Of a stretch of DNA of 64,000 nt, positions 49,552 to 61,260 are shown in pieces (within the stretch, counting starts at the first letter, position 1; each line of letters begins with the position of its first letter). Under the pieces are notes generated by a model. That model ran no database searches. It saw only the letters and a list, made by a program, of their open reading frames with translations, and was not told the DNA's origin. The stretch lies in assembly GCA_002189035.1 (NCBI GenBank), contig CM007992.1, positions 1,488,001-1,552,000 of the forward strand, read 5' to 3'. This stretch comes from Utricularia gibba. Its lineage: Eukaryota > Streptophyta > Magnoliopsida > Lamiales > Lentibulariaceae. Made by a program: the position numbers and the translations under genes.

Positions 49552-50017
49552 GGCCTAGGTACCGCTACAATGGTCATGTTGTGACTTCGGATCTGCCACT
49601 GGCCATTGGCAATAGCTGGGCACACACGTGCAATTCGGTTTTGAAGTCAATCGAAGACAATCCTCTTGTCTTCCTAATTGTGCAAGGGGGAATCACATGA
49701 GGTTATTCTCATGCCTCATTGTCAATCAGAGTGTAAGGGAGAGTAGACTATTCTTTACTCCTATAATCAGCTATTTGGAAGAAATCAATGAAAACCGAGG
49801 CAAAGATAAACGAAGGAAAGAGATAGAATCTCATTCCCAAGAACTGCGTCCCGTAGTTAAAACTCATTACTTAGGTTTAACTTTTATTTCTACATTTCAC
49901 AAACCCTCTTTTGTAATATCGTGACATTTTGTAAAAGTTTATTACAAACATTTACATTTTTTTTTGGTGTTTTACGTTTTAAATATTTAAAATTTGTTGA
50001 GGAAACGACACGCAACA
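49552..50017 (-). mobile_element. LTR-like repeat directly upstream of invertase copy B
   Basis: On the minus strand it starts TGTTGCGTGTCGTTTCCTCA (50017 downwards) and runs about 465 bp to the TATA box of copy B. It matches 63441 to about 63920 on the plus strand over its whole length, including GCCAATGGCCAGTGG and a GATTCCCCCTTG block. A TG start and insertion into a retrotransposon in the other copy suggest an LTR. The 3' end of this copy is not clearly defined. Confidence 0.6.
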
Positions 50018-50294
50018 GGTTTATATGTTAGTGAACCTGAACAGTATTTCTAAGAAAATAACAATCAACATAATTTGTGGGAACAATTTTATGTTGGATT
50101 AGACTAGACGTAGGGCCAAGATGTGACCATCCAAAAAAGAATCTCATTTGGTTGCGAAAGAGGTGCTAAAATCTCTTCTGTTAGTTAAAGACCACAAAAA
50201 TTCCAAGTTGTTGAGATGGAAGGAAAGATTCCCATTTTTAACCTTATAATAGATGTATTTTCTTGTAATTTAATGTTTAATAATTCATTATGAT

Positions 50295-50500
50295 CCAAAT
50301 CAAGATAAAGATATGGATTTTTTTCTAACTCGTTCAAATGAACATCTTTCCTAGGATAATTTTTCTCATCAATAAATTTACCCAGTTGACTATTTACAGA
50401 TTCTACCTCCCTTTAAACTCCAAAACTCGTCTCTCTTCTTCTCTTATAAATTCTGTTCACGTTCACTAGCATGCAAACCCAACCTCTTCTTCTTTTAATT
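50295..50500 (+). promoter_or_regulatory. Orphan third copy of the invertase promoter
   Basis: Aligns with 29135-29330: shared phrases include TCAAGATAAAGA, TTGACT-TTTACAGATTCTA, ACTCGTCTCTCTTCTTCTCT-TATAAAT and ATGCAAACCCAACC. TATAAAT is at 50445-50451. No invertase coding DNA follows. It is in plus orientation, divergent from copy B. Confidence 0.6.
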
Positions 50501-50955
50501 TAGTATACAAAGAATTTATATTTCTAACATAGAAGGACCTAAAATCATACTTCAAAGGAAGAATTTTCTATTGAGGTTGACAGTGGAGTGTTGATACTAC
50601 TTATTTAGAATGTATGAAACATTATCATTATGTGAACTCTTATTAATAAACTTTGAACCCATATTAATTAATCAATTACCAATCTTGTTTTTTCATTGAA
50701 TTTAAAATTATGAAATATCCACTAGGGTTGATCTCAAGAGAAGAAATACAATTTTTACAATTAAGTAGTATTTCTTGGAGTTCCACTTAATTTCGTGTGA
50801 TTTGGTAAGATTTTATTGCAGAATACAGAGGCTGGATGTCGTTGCACTAGGCAAGACTGTGAGTATGACCTTTCCTGCTGTTATATGGTTTTCTGATGTT
50901 CCCGTCTCTGTTTCTGAAGATCAAAATCAGCGTCGGTTGCCGCTCGACTGAGAGA
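50501..50955. other. Intergenic DNA upstream of PTD
   Basis: AT-rich at first. From about 50830 the sequence is likely promoter and 5' leader of the PTD gene. No clear TATA box. Confidence 0.4.
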
Positions 50956-52460
50956 ATGAACGTTGCGCACGAGTCTAGAGAATCTACGCCGTCGAATATT
51001 TCCAATTCAGGTAAATCGGCTGAACGAAACCAGTTTCTCGGTAGGCTTGCGTGGTGTTCGATTTGTTTGTTGTTCCGATCAGTTATCAGATGCTTTTATT
51101 GAACTTAGGCATCTAGGTTTCTATTTGCTTGTTCGATTACGGTGCTAAGATAGATATCTGCGTGGCTGAGATCTGTGATGTCTTGTTCCGTAATTCACAT
51201 GCATGAATAGACAAAGAGGCTTCATGCGAATATGTTTGATGAATTTGCGTGTGTATACATTGAAACAAGAGTTAAGTCTGGGCTGGAAACCGAGTAGTTA
51301 TACCGGTTGATGCTATTCAAAGGTCGTTTAGTATTTGAATCTTACATCCGTTGCAGGATTCTCTGGTGTCTGTATCATGAGCACCTCGTGGAAGGAAGCC
51401 CAACATTCATCTTTTATCAAGTTTATCTCTGCTTTTCTCGGCGCGAATTCTTACAGATTGAAATTCATGCCAATAGCTCCAGTTCTTTCTTTCCCCTCCT
51501 TCTTCTATTTAAATTTGTAATATCAGTGCCTTATAGTATCTATCTGCAGGACTTCATTTTCAATTGTGGCGGGCTTTCTGTGGCCTTCGTGTTTGTCACT
51601 ACTTGGAACTCTACGGAAACTGCCTCCATCTTCAGCAGGTAACCGATGATCACTGTTTAAACTCCTTTCGCTTTCTTATCCACTTAGTTGAGCATATGCA
51701 GAATCCAGAAATTGACTGGACAATTTGCTCATTTGTACGTCGTTGTGACGCTGCCTTCGAAGGTTCAAAATGAGAGTTTTGTGCACGCTTTTTTCGAGTA
51801 AGTTGTTAAACTGAAAGTAAATCCTTCTGTTTCCTTCTGAGGTGTGGACTTGAATGAAATGTATCCTTGTTCAAGATATGGGTTTGAGCTTGGCAAGCCA
51901 TCTTTCATTCCTGTGCTAGACCTGGAAATGGGCTTCGAGAAGATCGTCAAAATAGCGCATGCTCGTGGAGGTACCATTACGCATTTCATCTCTAACGGAA
52001 ATCTTACCTAAAACTTGATCGCCATTTCTAACTACCAACTCCATGACAGTCTGCAAGAAGCAGGATGCTGTTGCCAAATTGAGAGCTGAGGTGCGTTTCA
52101 GTAATCACGGTACGTTTTACTGGTTTCTGGCTGCTGAATTACTTGCGAATATATGATTTTAGAGGACGACTTCGGTGCAATCCATGGAAATATACAAGAA
52201 AGTGGTGACATCAATTCCAGGGATTGACAGCCATGACGCCAATACAGTATGTAAACCACTCTTACTTTTTCACGTCTGAATTTCACCAATCTCATATTCA
52301 TTCCTTGCAGCTACAGCAGGCCATTGGCTCCATAGAAGCAGTTGCAAAAGCGTCCAAGAACCACATATTAGATAACACTGATCTCTCAGCGGAAAAAGCA
52401 GAAACCATTACCAGGTTCTTCAGAGACCTCAAGTTTTACCTCGGTCCTAAAATTAAATAA
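50956..52460 (+). CDS. PTD: PARTING DANCERS (PTD) homologue, eight exons, intact
   Basis: PTD is a meiotic nuclear protein of the ERCC1/XPF fold. It partners with SHOC1 and is needed for class I (ZMM) crossovers. Exons are 50956-51010, 51357-51481, 51550-51638, 51702-51797, 51876-51970, 52050-52090, 52163-52246 and 52311-52460, all GT-AG and in phase, giving 244 residues, close to the Arabidopsis length as I recall. Conserved runs: [57 protein letters not shown]. Residues about 185-244 form a helix-hairpin-helix region ([36 protein letters not shown]). The ATG at 50956 was chosen because it is the last ATG before the first donor and gives the expected short N-terminus; an in-frame ATG-less extension upstream remains possible. 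It lies between transposon-rich blocks yet has no lesion. Confidence 0.87.
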
Positions 52461-53150
52461 CTTTCGTTCCTCCCGCGCTGAGATGAAAAATGTGGCTGAC
52501 ATAAAAACATGTTTCATCAATCAAAAATTTTCGGATTGATCGCAGTCACACTCACGGAAGCTTGAACTTGATAATACCCAGCTGCTGCTGCACATTCATG
52601 AGTGAGACTCCGAAGGCGTTCTGGCGTACGCCCCCTGCGCCTGGTTCTGCCCCAACCCACAGCGTGCTCTGTCAACCACCGAGAACCCGTAACTCGCCGG
52701 ATTGTTCAGGACCTCGCCCATCAGAATTTAAATGTTGGCGTACAAAAATATCACGCCACTCACGGCTGGTGCCGTTGTCCGTCGAATCCACTAGTGAGAG
52801 TCACCCGTGGTTGAAACTATCCCTTAGCCACGAGACCTGCGCATCTTTATCAATATGTTGAAATCTTGACATCACATTTCTGAAAATTGAGTTATTGAAT
52901 TTACTTTATTAAGTTTTCTTTATGTTTGTATTCATTTTTGGAAATTGTAATATTAAAATAAAAATTATATGTTATATTTTAATTTCAAACTACATTTATA
53001 TTTTTAAGACTGGCCTTCCGCATTTCAGTTTTCTGATGAAAAAAGAAACTTTTCATGAACCTTTGCCCCATTTCCGGAAATGCCACATCAACATTTCCAA
53101 AAATGGATAAAGATGCTCTAAGGGACCGATGACGGTGAAGTAGAACTTGT
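52461..53150. other. PTD 3' flank with a GDSL relic
   Basis: Holds the PTD 3' UTR, a minus-strand GDSL fragment at 52560-52850, then AT-rich DNA up to the copia LTR. Confidence 0.4.
52560..52850 (-). pseudogene. GDSL esterase C-terminal exon fragment
   Basis: On the minus strand it reads FLYANI, then MGEVLNNPASYGFSVVDRA and CGLGQNQ, matching the GDSL phrase that leads into the last exon (compare NAEQYGFSVLNRGCCGIG in the intact gene at 26.6 kb). The intron between is missing or out of place. The block-V Asp and His are absent. It is a different lineage from the intact gene and is related to the scrap at 42.2 kb. Confidence 0.55.
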
Positions 53151-53845
53151 TGTTGAACTGATTATAGGCATCTGATGAAGCTCACACTCGTGAAAAAAGA
53201 GGAGCAAAGGAATGAAAGAGGGCTTCCCCAAGAGCAAGACAAAAGGGAAAATAATGTGGACCGAGATAAAAGCACTTGGGCCTTATGTAAATTAATCCTG
53301 CACAAACCCAACCCAAGTTTGCAACTGCACCACACATACAAAGCACACTTCACCAACAGTTATCTCATGACTAGGCAATTGTTGCTGTAGAGTGCTAGAC
53401 AACGGTCAATTTATCATATATAAATAGGTGATGTATTATAGTCAAGAGTGTATAGGAATTTAACACAAATAACATACATTCTCAAAGTAGTGGTGCCTTC
53501 TCTTTATATATCCATATGCATACTTGAAGGGTGTCAACTTTTTGGAATATGCAGCATTGAACTCAAGAGTACTTGAGGAAGCATATGAGTCTATCCTAAA
53601 GTGCAACAATCCCAAGGAAGCATGAGAACAACTGGAAAAAAACGTACTTGGGAAATGCAGAAACCCAAGCCACTCAAATAGCCTATCAATGAAGAGCTCT
53701 AGGATCATTGAGATTGAACCTTGGTTAATCGTTTGATTATCTCACTAACACTATTAAAGATGCATGCATGAAACTAAGGCTATTAGGGATCATACCTAAT
53801 GAAGAACGCATGAAGTACATCATCCTAAATGCATTATCCACTTCT

Positions 53846-54441
53846 TAGACCTGGCATGGGCCGCGACTCGCTGAGTAACAAGTATAACTCGTTGAGTCAT
53901 AGCTCTATTACGGGTTCACGAGTTGACGGGTCAATGGGTTTTGACCCCCAACTTGTATCTTACCCGAGTTGACTCGTTATTCATCGACTTGTCGGGTTGA
54001 CTCAAGTATGAACTCATCAACTCATATTTTATTTTATTTTTTATATAATTATTCTATTTTTCAGTTATTTTTTTAGTTGTGTATTAATATTTTTATTTAT
54101 ATATGATTTATTTAATCATTAAATATTCTATTTCAAAAAATTAAATAAAATTTTTTCTCATATTTTATGATATTTGAGATTGACGGTATATAATATAAAT
54201 GAAGTTAATTAGTATCAAATTATAAATATTAAAATGAAAAAGATATAAAAATTAAATTAAGAAATAAATAATTTAAACTATAAATCAGTTATTTTTTTAC
54301 AAGTTACCCGAGTAATTCATCGAGTCAAAAATCATCGACTCGACTCATACTTGTTTTTCATAAGTACGATTAACTCGTACTCATTTCATACAGGTTGCCT
54401 TACGGCTAACTTGGATTGACCTGTACCCATGCCCAGTTTTA
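53846..54441. mobile_element. Non-autonomous hAT-like element, 596 bp
   Basis: Terminal inverted repeats TAGACCTGGCATGGG and, at the other end inverted, TAAAACTGGGCATGGG. Flanks are CCACTTCT (53838-53845) and CCACTTCC (54442-54449), an 8-bp target duplication with one mismatch. No coding capacity. Subterminal DNA is rich in ACTCG/CGAGT words on both sides (for example GTTGACTCG, GACTCGACTC). Removing it reconnects the copia gag frame. Confidence 0.7.
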
Positions 54442-55009
54442 CCACTTCCTACAACTCAACAGTTGCTTCACTGGTGGCCATCGAATGCATCCAAAGATTC
54501 TCTCATATGGAGCTCCTAGAAAATCTACAACAGATCAAACTACACACAACATTGGAAAGCCATGATTAAAAGGCATTTGCTGCTGCAAGCCTCTTTGGAA
54601 AAAACTAGAGTAGAACCAAAAAACAAGAACGCATACAAACCTTATGCCTTAAGAATAATTCCAATAGTCTCCAACACTCATAGCGAAATACCACCATGCT
54701 GCTACTGCAAAATCGCAGAACTCACACATGCTTGAAAACTGTTAGTGGAATCCCATGGCTACCTGTGGATTTTGCAATCAAAATGGATATATGGAAAAAG
54801 TATGCATCCTGAATAAAGAAGTGGTGGCACAAGTATATAAGCAACTATCTGGAAAAAATGGAAAGCTTAGAATCAATCTTTCCCAAGAAGCTCTTTCAAG
54901 GGCTTTGGCAGATGGTCCTAAACTATAGGAATATGTCGATGAAGATTTGAGGTGGTCTAAAGTTCATTTACGGTAACATTCATGCGTGAAAGAAAGCACG
55001 GAGGTGAGA

Positions 55010-55304
55010 AGTGTTTAAGACTTTCTCAATACAAAAAAGGGTGAATGGTTTTTCAGGATGGACCGAAGGCCGGAGGTTTGAAGAACTCTCCCTATCGCCT
55101 ACGGACCGGCCTACAGTTTCAAGATCTCAACCGGAATGCGGTAGGAAAGAATGCGCTAGTCATGAAGCTTTCGGGTATGTTGGATCTCGATCGTTAGGGA
55201 CCGGCCGTAAGAATGCGACTGAAAGGGAGAGGAGGGTTCCCCATCTACTCCGGATTCTATATACTAACAATAAGAAAACCCACAACATTCACAGCACTCA
55301 CTGA
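55010..55304. other. GC-richer segment of unknown origin inside the copia element
   Basis: About 290 bp with near-balanced base composition, against an AT-rich background. It includes an open frame of 97 codons with no recognisable family, and words like CGGACCGGCC and GGGACCGGCC. Its texture recalls plant mitochondrial DNA, but I cannot match it to a gene. Confidence 0.35.
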
Positions 55305-58300
55305 TAATCATAGAAAATAGACATGGTTGCTGTATAGTGATGCACTAACCATATTACAAATAATTTGTAAGCATTTACTGAGTACAAACCCTTAACTGCT
55401 AGAAATATTGAGATAGCAAATGGAACGCCTATACCTACACTTGGTCAAGGAAAAATAAAGCTGGAAAATCCATCAAGAATTATCCATATCAAAGATGTAT
55501 TCTATGTTACTACATCTTCCCACAACTTGATCAGTTTGGGTCAATTGGTAAGCAAAAATCTCACAATTACTTTCTCGAATCATATATGTATAGTTACAAA
55601 TAATGCAGGTGAGGAGCTACTGTCAATACTCATGATAAACAAAATATTCCTTATAAACTTCCTGTGAGATATTCCTAAAGTTTAGTATGTATGTCTAAGT
55701 GCTCAAATGAAAGAATCAATGTGATTATGGCATCATAGATATGGGCATCACAATCAAACATCTCTGAAGAAATCCTACTCTACAAAACTAATAGATGGCA
55801 TGGATGAGGTGACGCAAGTGAAAGAGCGCTGTAATGTCTACAAAAATCAGAAAAATGAGTTATTTAACTTTTGAAAGAAGAAGTTGGGTTGCCTCCACAC
55901 CTTTCAAGATTATCCATTCTAATGTCTATGGCCCTATACATCTTGTCACCAAAGGAGGAAACCGATACTTTATCTTATTTATAGATGATTACTCCAAATT
56001 TACCTAGGTCTATTTCATGAGGTCTAGAGCGGAAGTCATCTCTAAATTTTAAATTTTCAAGGCTATCGTAAAAAATCAAAGTGGCTCAAAAATCAAATAT
56101 GAACTGAAGGAGATGTGCGAGAAGAAGGGAATTACTCACCAATTCACTGCATTGTATACACCTCAGCAAAACAGAGTTAGTGAAAGAAGGAATTGAACAA
56201 TACTGAACATGACCAGATGCATGTTACTATTCGAGGAATTTTGGGGTGAAGCTGTAAATTGTGTGGTTTACCTTCTGAACAAACTTCCTATTTGAGGAAC
56301 TACCTTGTTCAAGACCCCATATGAGCTGTGCAATGGAAGAGTTCTTGCAGTAGATCATCTACGAGTATTTGGGTGTGTGTGCTACCGCACTGTCCCAATG
56401 GAACTAAGAAAAATTGGATAACAAAGGTTAAACAGGAGTATTCACAGGTTACAACCTAACTACAAAGGCATATAGAATTTGAGAAACTTTGGAAGGAAAA
56501 ATTGTATTGAGTAGACATGTAGCATTTGATGAAGAATGCACCTAGAACAAGAAAAGCAATGTGATGAACTCGAAAGTCTCTCAATGTTCACCTACATATA
56601 TTCGTATCTCCTTTGAAACTATGCCTCCACATGCTGATCATGTACTATCATAGGATTCCACCTCTAGTATCTCGCCACTGAAGAAGCTCACAGTGACTCA
56701 GATGTTAGTGCTAGTGAAAACTTAGGTGATGACATATTCAAACTTGGAGCCAATGACTCAATGCTGAATTCAAAAAGTGAGAAACACCCCAATGAAGGAA
56801 ATTCACTAATTGAAGAAAGGATCAAAACTCAATGTCCAAAAAGTAAAGACTATCACAATACGTCTCAAAGCTATGACAACTTAGAAAATGGAAAGAACAA
56901 AACAGAAGCACATGAAAATAGCAGAAATGATGTCTCCATTGAGGATCATGAGAACGGGACACAGGAAGAGTTTGAATCTACCATAGCTTCTGATCAGCTA
57001 GAAATCCTTGCAAAGCACGTAAAAGAAATAGAAAAGGAATCAATAAATTGTGAGGGACATTTCAATCAAACTCACAGATACATCCAGAATGAAGATGAAA
57101 ATCAGAACTCAAGTAACAATGGTTATACTTTGGATGAACAATTAAGAAATGATCCAGAGAATGAAGCTAATATGAGTCTAGCCGTCCAGACACCATGTTC
57201 AAACAAAACTGGGCACTGCACACAAAATTATGAACCAGTTGAAGAAATTTATCAGGATAGAATGATGGATGAATATCAAAACTCTACTCTTAATTTTTCT
57301 GAGACCTATGATAACACATCAGTTCGAGGATTCAGACTAATTGATTCATTCTATCAAGACAGAAATGTTCACCCACTCGGAACCTACGAGTCTAAGCTAT
57401 GCATTAACTAACCATGATTGGAGGAAAGCCATGAGTGAAGGAATAGATTATGAAGATACATTCGCTCCAGTGGCTAGATTGGATATTATAAAATTCTTAT
57501 TTGTAGTTGCAACTTGCAAAGATTTGTGTATATTCCATTTAGATATCAAATCAGCATTTCTTAATGGGACTCCAACAAAGGAAATATATGTTGAGCAACC
57601 TCTAGAATTCATTATACAGGGCAAGAGGACGAAGTTTAGAGGTCACATAAAGCACTATACAGTCTAAAAGAAGACCCTCGACTGTTGCACAGCAGAATTG
57701 ATGAATATTTCTCAGATCAAGGATATAACAGAAGCGAAAGTGATGCCAGTGTATATACATTAAGAGATAAACACAGCAAAGGCCATGTCATTATCTCTCT
57801 ATATGTAGACAATATGATTATAACCGGGAATGACTCAGAGGTGGTTCACAAGGAAAAAGAAAAGCTAAAGCAAACATTTCAGCTTACCGATTTAGGACTC
57901 ATGACCCACTTTCTAGGTCTAGAGGTTGAACAGACTTCTTCAGACATTACCATCTCTCAGCATTGATATATGTGTGACCTTGTAAGAGAGTATAGTATGG
58001 AAACCTTCAGAGCATCATCAGTACCTATTACGCCATATGTAAGGAAAATGTTTTACAATCAAGAATAGAGAGTAGAAGCAAACATATATAGGCAACTCAT
58101 TGGTTCCTTGATGTATTTAATAGCCACTAGACCAAACATTACATTTGTAGTAAATCTACTCTCTCAGTTCATGACCAATCCACAAACAACACATCTAGAA
58201 GCTAAAAAACAAGTACTCAGATACCTAAATAGTACAAAATCGTTCAGATTTGCTTATACAAAAGGTATGGCACCGTGTCTACAAGCCTATTGTGATAGTG

Positions 58301-59329
58301 ACTATGTAGGTGACAAAACTGATATAAAATCAACGAGTGGATACATCTTTATGTTGAGCAGTTGTGTGTTCGCTTGAGATAGCAAGAAGCAGGTTGTAGT
58401 TGCTAAATCATCATCAAAGGCCGAATACATGGCAGCTGTAGGAGCCTCTAATCAAACCATATGGATATTGAAGCTACTCAAGGACATAGATATTCAGATT
58501 CAGAAACCAGCAACGATATTCCTAAACAATAAGTTAGACATTATGATGGAAAATAACCCTACATTCTTTGAGAGGATCAAACACATTCAAATAAAATACC
58601 ATGTGGTGAGGAACTATATTAAAGGGAAGTTGATGAAGCTCAAACACGTTCACACAAAGAGACAACTAGTTGACATATTGACAAAGCACCTATGTCCCAA
58701 GCAATTCACATAATTGAGAGAGAAGCTGAAACTCTCATATACAAATCCTTCATTAAACCCATTATCTGTGAAAAATGCCCAAAAGAATTTGATATCTGAA
58801 GACCAATTAAAGAAAGGTGTCGAAGAGAAACCCTACATGTCCAAAAATCCAAACAGATCAAGTTTGGTAATAGATGAAGACCACATAAATAACTTTGGTT
58901 GCTTCGATTCTTTGATTCGCTCCATCACGGGGAGGATGTTGAACTAATTACAAGCGTCTGATGGAGCTCACACTCGTGAAAAAGGAGGAGCAGAGGAATG
59001 AAAGAGGGCTTCCCACACTAGCAAGGCAAAAGGGAAAATAGTGTAGCCCGAGACAAGGATACTTGGGGCTCAATGAAATTAAACTTGCACAAGCCCAAGC
59101 CAAGTCTGCAACTACGCTACACTACACAGAACACACTTCACTAATGGTTACCTCACTGCTAGCAACTATTGCTGTACAGTACTAGACAATGGTTAATTTA
59201 TCATGTATAAATAGGTGCTGTATTACAGTCAAGGGTATGTGGAAATTTAATCCAAATAACATACATTATCAAAGTAGTCCCTTCTCTTCACACATCCATA
59301 TGCATACTTGAAGGTTGTCATCTTCTTCA

Positions 59330-59677
59330 GTTAGTAAGCAAACTGTCAGATTCATACATGGTGATGGTGCCTACCGGTTTTGTCGAGCGAGGATTAGAGC
59401 TCCGATTGTACTGGGATTGAAGGAGGCTAGCAGCCTCGGAAGCCTGAACCATGCACATATGAAAAATTGATGATTTGAATTCCTATTATTGATGAAATTC
59501 AAGATACGATGGGTCAGATAAGCACACATAAAGCGCTAAGTACATAAGAAGTGTGGATCACATTAGAAAATATTAAGTCCAATCAATTACAAGTGATCTA
59601 TAATTTTTTATATACATGACTAGTTTTCACTTTCAAATTACGATATGACATCATTTGTTCCAATACTTATCACCTAA
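59330..59677. other. Transposon-derived or intergenic DNA, possible gag scrap
   Basis: A short run near 59500-59600 (DEIQDTMGQISTHKAL, EVWITLENIKSNQ) looks like a copia gag fragment. Nothing else recognised. Confidence 0.3.
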
Positions 59678-61260
59678 GGGCTTGTTTGGTTAGTTGATTT
59701 AGATTTTTATGGGTTTAGATTATTTGGGTTTAGATAAACCCAAATATGTAGGTTTATGTATGAAGGAATGTTTGGTATACCATTTTAGTTTATTTGGGTA
59801 ATACATTAATGTTGTGTTTTTTATGTGGGTTTATATTATTGGGTTTATAATATAATGACAATTGTGTCCCTAGGAATTTAATATAAATATTAGTATTTTT
59901 CAACCCTAATCATACAATGACAAACACAATCGACGATCTTGTTGGATGAAGGTGTCTTCCTATCTACGTTGATCTTGTTGAATTTTAAGTCTAGACTTCA
60001 TCTTTGAATAACATTGGATTTGTTTATCTTGTACGTGTAGGTTTCATCTTTGAATATTACATGAACATAATATTCTTTGTATGACTAGGGTTCTTTTACC
60101 GTTGTCATAGTGCATTAATTAATTGCATCAGTTTTGGGATTGTGTTTTATATTGTATTATTTTGATTTCATATATGCACAACAATATTGTAGTTGGATTT
60201 ATTAATTAGATATACACTTGATGATTTGGTTTACCACATATGATGATGAAGAAAAAAGGAAGTGGAAATGCAAATGAGGTAGATGATGCAAAAAAAACTC
60301 AACGCCAATGGAAACCTGATGAAGAGAAGCATCTCATTGAAGCATTCAAAAAAATAATTGAAGCATCCTGGAAAATTGAAAACGGATTTAGAGGAGGGTA
60401 CCAAGTGGCACTTGAAACAGCTTTCATGAAGCTAAGACCGGGGACTGACATTAGAGCACAACCGCAACTCCAAGGTTCATAATTGGAAAAAAGAGTATTA
60501 CTCTTTAATAGACTTCTTATCTAAATCAGACACTGGTTTTGATGACAACACAAATATGCTCGATGTCAGCGATGATGTTTGGAAGGAATTAGAGCAGGTA
60601 ATGCTTTTCAGATCAACTATTTCTTTTTATAACATTTTTAGATTTTTATTAGTTGAATGCATAATATAATTTACTCAATTATGTCTAGAATTGTCCAAGA
60701 TTGAATGCTTTGAGATTCAAGACATGGCCTTACTACAAATATTGGCAAGAAATATTTGGGAAAGACAAGGCTGATGGGACTAATTGATAAACTTGTAAGA
60801 AGGCTACATCAAAGTAGAGGGAAAATGAAATGGCCAGATATGGAGTAGAAGAGGCTTCATTATTTATTGAATATCCAGATTCAACCTTCCAAAGAAGCAG
60901 AATTTAATGCATCTCAAAAAGACAGGAATCCTAAATCTGGGAAAGGAAGCCATTGCATGGAGAACCTGATTTCTTGGCCAAAATCATGGAATTAAATGAC
61001 CGTACTTGTGCTGAACTAAGGACTATTGCCTCAAAGATGGGAGAAAAGGATCGAGTGAATGAGGAAAAGCAAGTCAATGCACAAGAAATCATCCGAAGAA
61101 TGCCATTACCGTTGTCTACCATGCAGCGGTTTGATATAAGTGAAGCTATTTGCAATAACTTGGTGAAGCTCAACTACTTTCTTGCATCAAGTGAAACTGA
61201 GCGTGAATTGATTGTGCAGAACTTGGCTGCAATGTATGAGAGCAGGTAATTAATGAGGAG
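59678..61260 (+). mobile_element. Probable PIF/Harbinger-type element relic with MYB/SANT gene
   Basis: The left end resembles Harbinger-like termini (GGGCTTGTTTGGTTAG at about 59678). A MYB/SANT-like gene follows. No transposase and no matching right end were found, so the element is truncated or non-autonomous. Confidence 0.5.
60240..61249 (+). pseudogene. MYB/SANT-like DNA-binding protein (Harbinger-associated), frameshifted
   Basis: Exon 1 starts MMMKKKGSG and has the MYB/SANT-like core QWKPDEEKHLIEAFKKI and ENGFRGGYQVALE. The frame breaks near 60470; the expected continuation (VHNWKKEYYSLIDFLS, SDDVWKELEQ) is in another frame to a GT donor at 60599. Exon 2 (from 60690) has LRFKTWPYYKYWQEIFGKD, then a stop. 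A last segment (60953-61249) encodes FLAKIMELNDRTCAELRTI and a helical C-terminus. Proteins of this kind pair with the transposase of Harbinger elements; some plant genes derive from them. Here it is broken at least twice. Confidence 0.7.

Larger units (their letters stand above)
53560..58730 (+). pseudogene. Copia gag-pol of the 53-59 kb element, degraded
   Basis: gag pieces occur at 53570-54960, on both sides of the hAT insert. Protease region from about 55300 (LLYSDALT, IHIKDVFYVTTSSHNLISLG). Integrase, in many frames, 55700-56560 (YTPQQNRVSERRN-like near 56155). A long open frame at 56761-57411 (217 codons, Asn/Glu-rich) is the integrase-reverse transcriptase linker. Reverse transcriptase: EGIDYEDTFAPVARL (57440), SAFLNGTP (57555), then LYVDNMII (57800), where the usual motif is YVDD. 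RNase H: YCDSDYVGDKTDIKSTSGY (58290), AKSSSKAEYMA (58405). The reverse transcriptase N-terminal segment is missing (jump near 57430). Confidence 0.85.
53151..59329 (+). mobile_element. Ty1/copia retrotransposon with both LTRs and nested inserts
   Basis: LTRs: 53151-53542 and 58937-59329, both starting TGTTGAACT, about 393 bp each. A primer-site relic (TGGAATATGCAG, 53543) follows the left LTR, and a purine tract (GGGGAGGA) precedes the right LTR. Domain order is copia. A hAT-like element (53846-54441) lies in gag, and a GC-richer segment (about 55010-55300) lies between gag and protease. Flanking 5-mers (CTTGT, GTTAG) do not match, so no target duplication is seen. Confidence 0.85.

Noticed and set aside
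49628-49924. 98-codon open frame upstream of invertase copy B
   Set aside because: It lies in the LTR-like repeat; the 63.7-63.95 kb copy has a partly similar frame but no domain.
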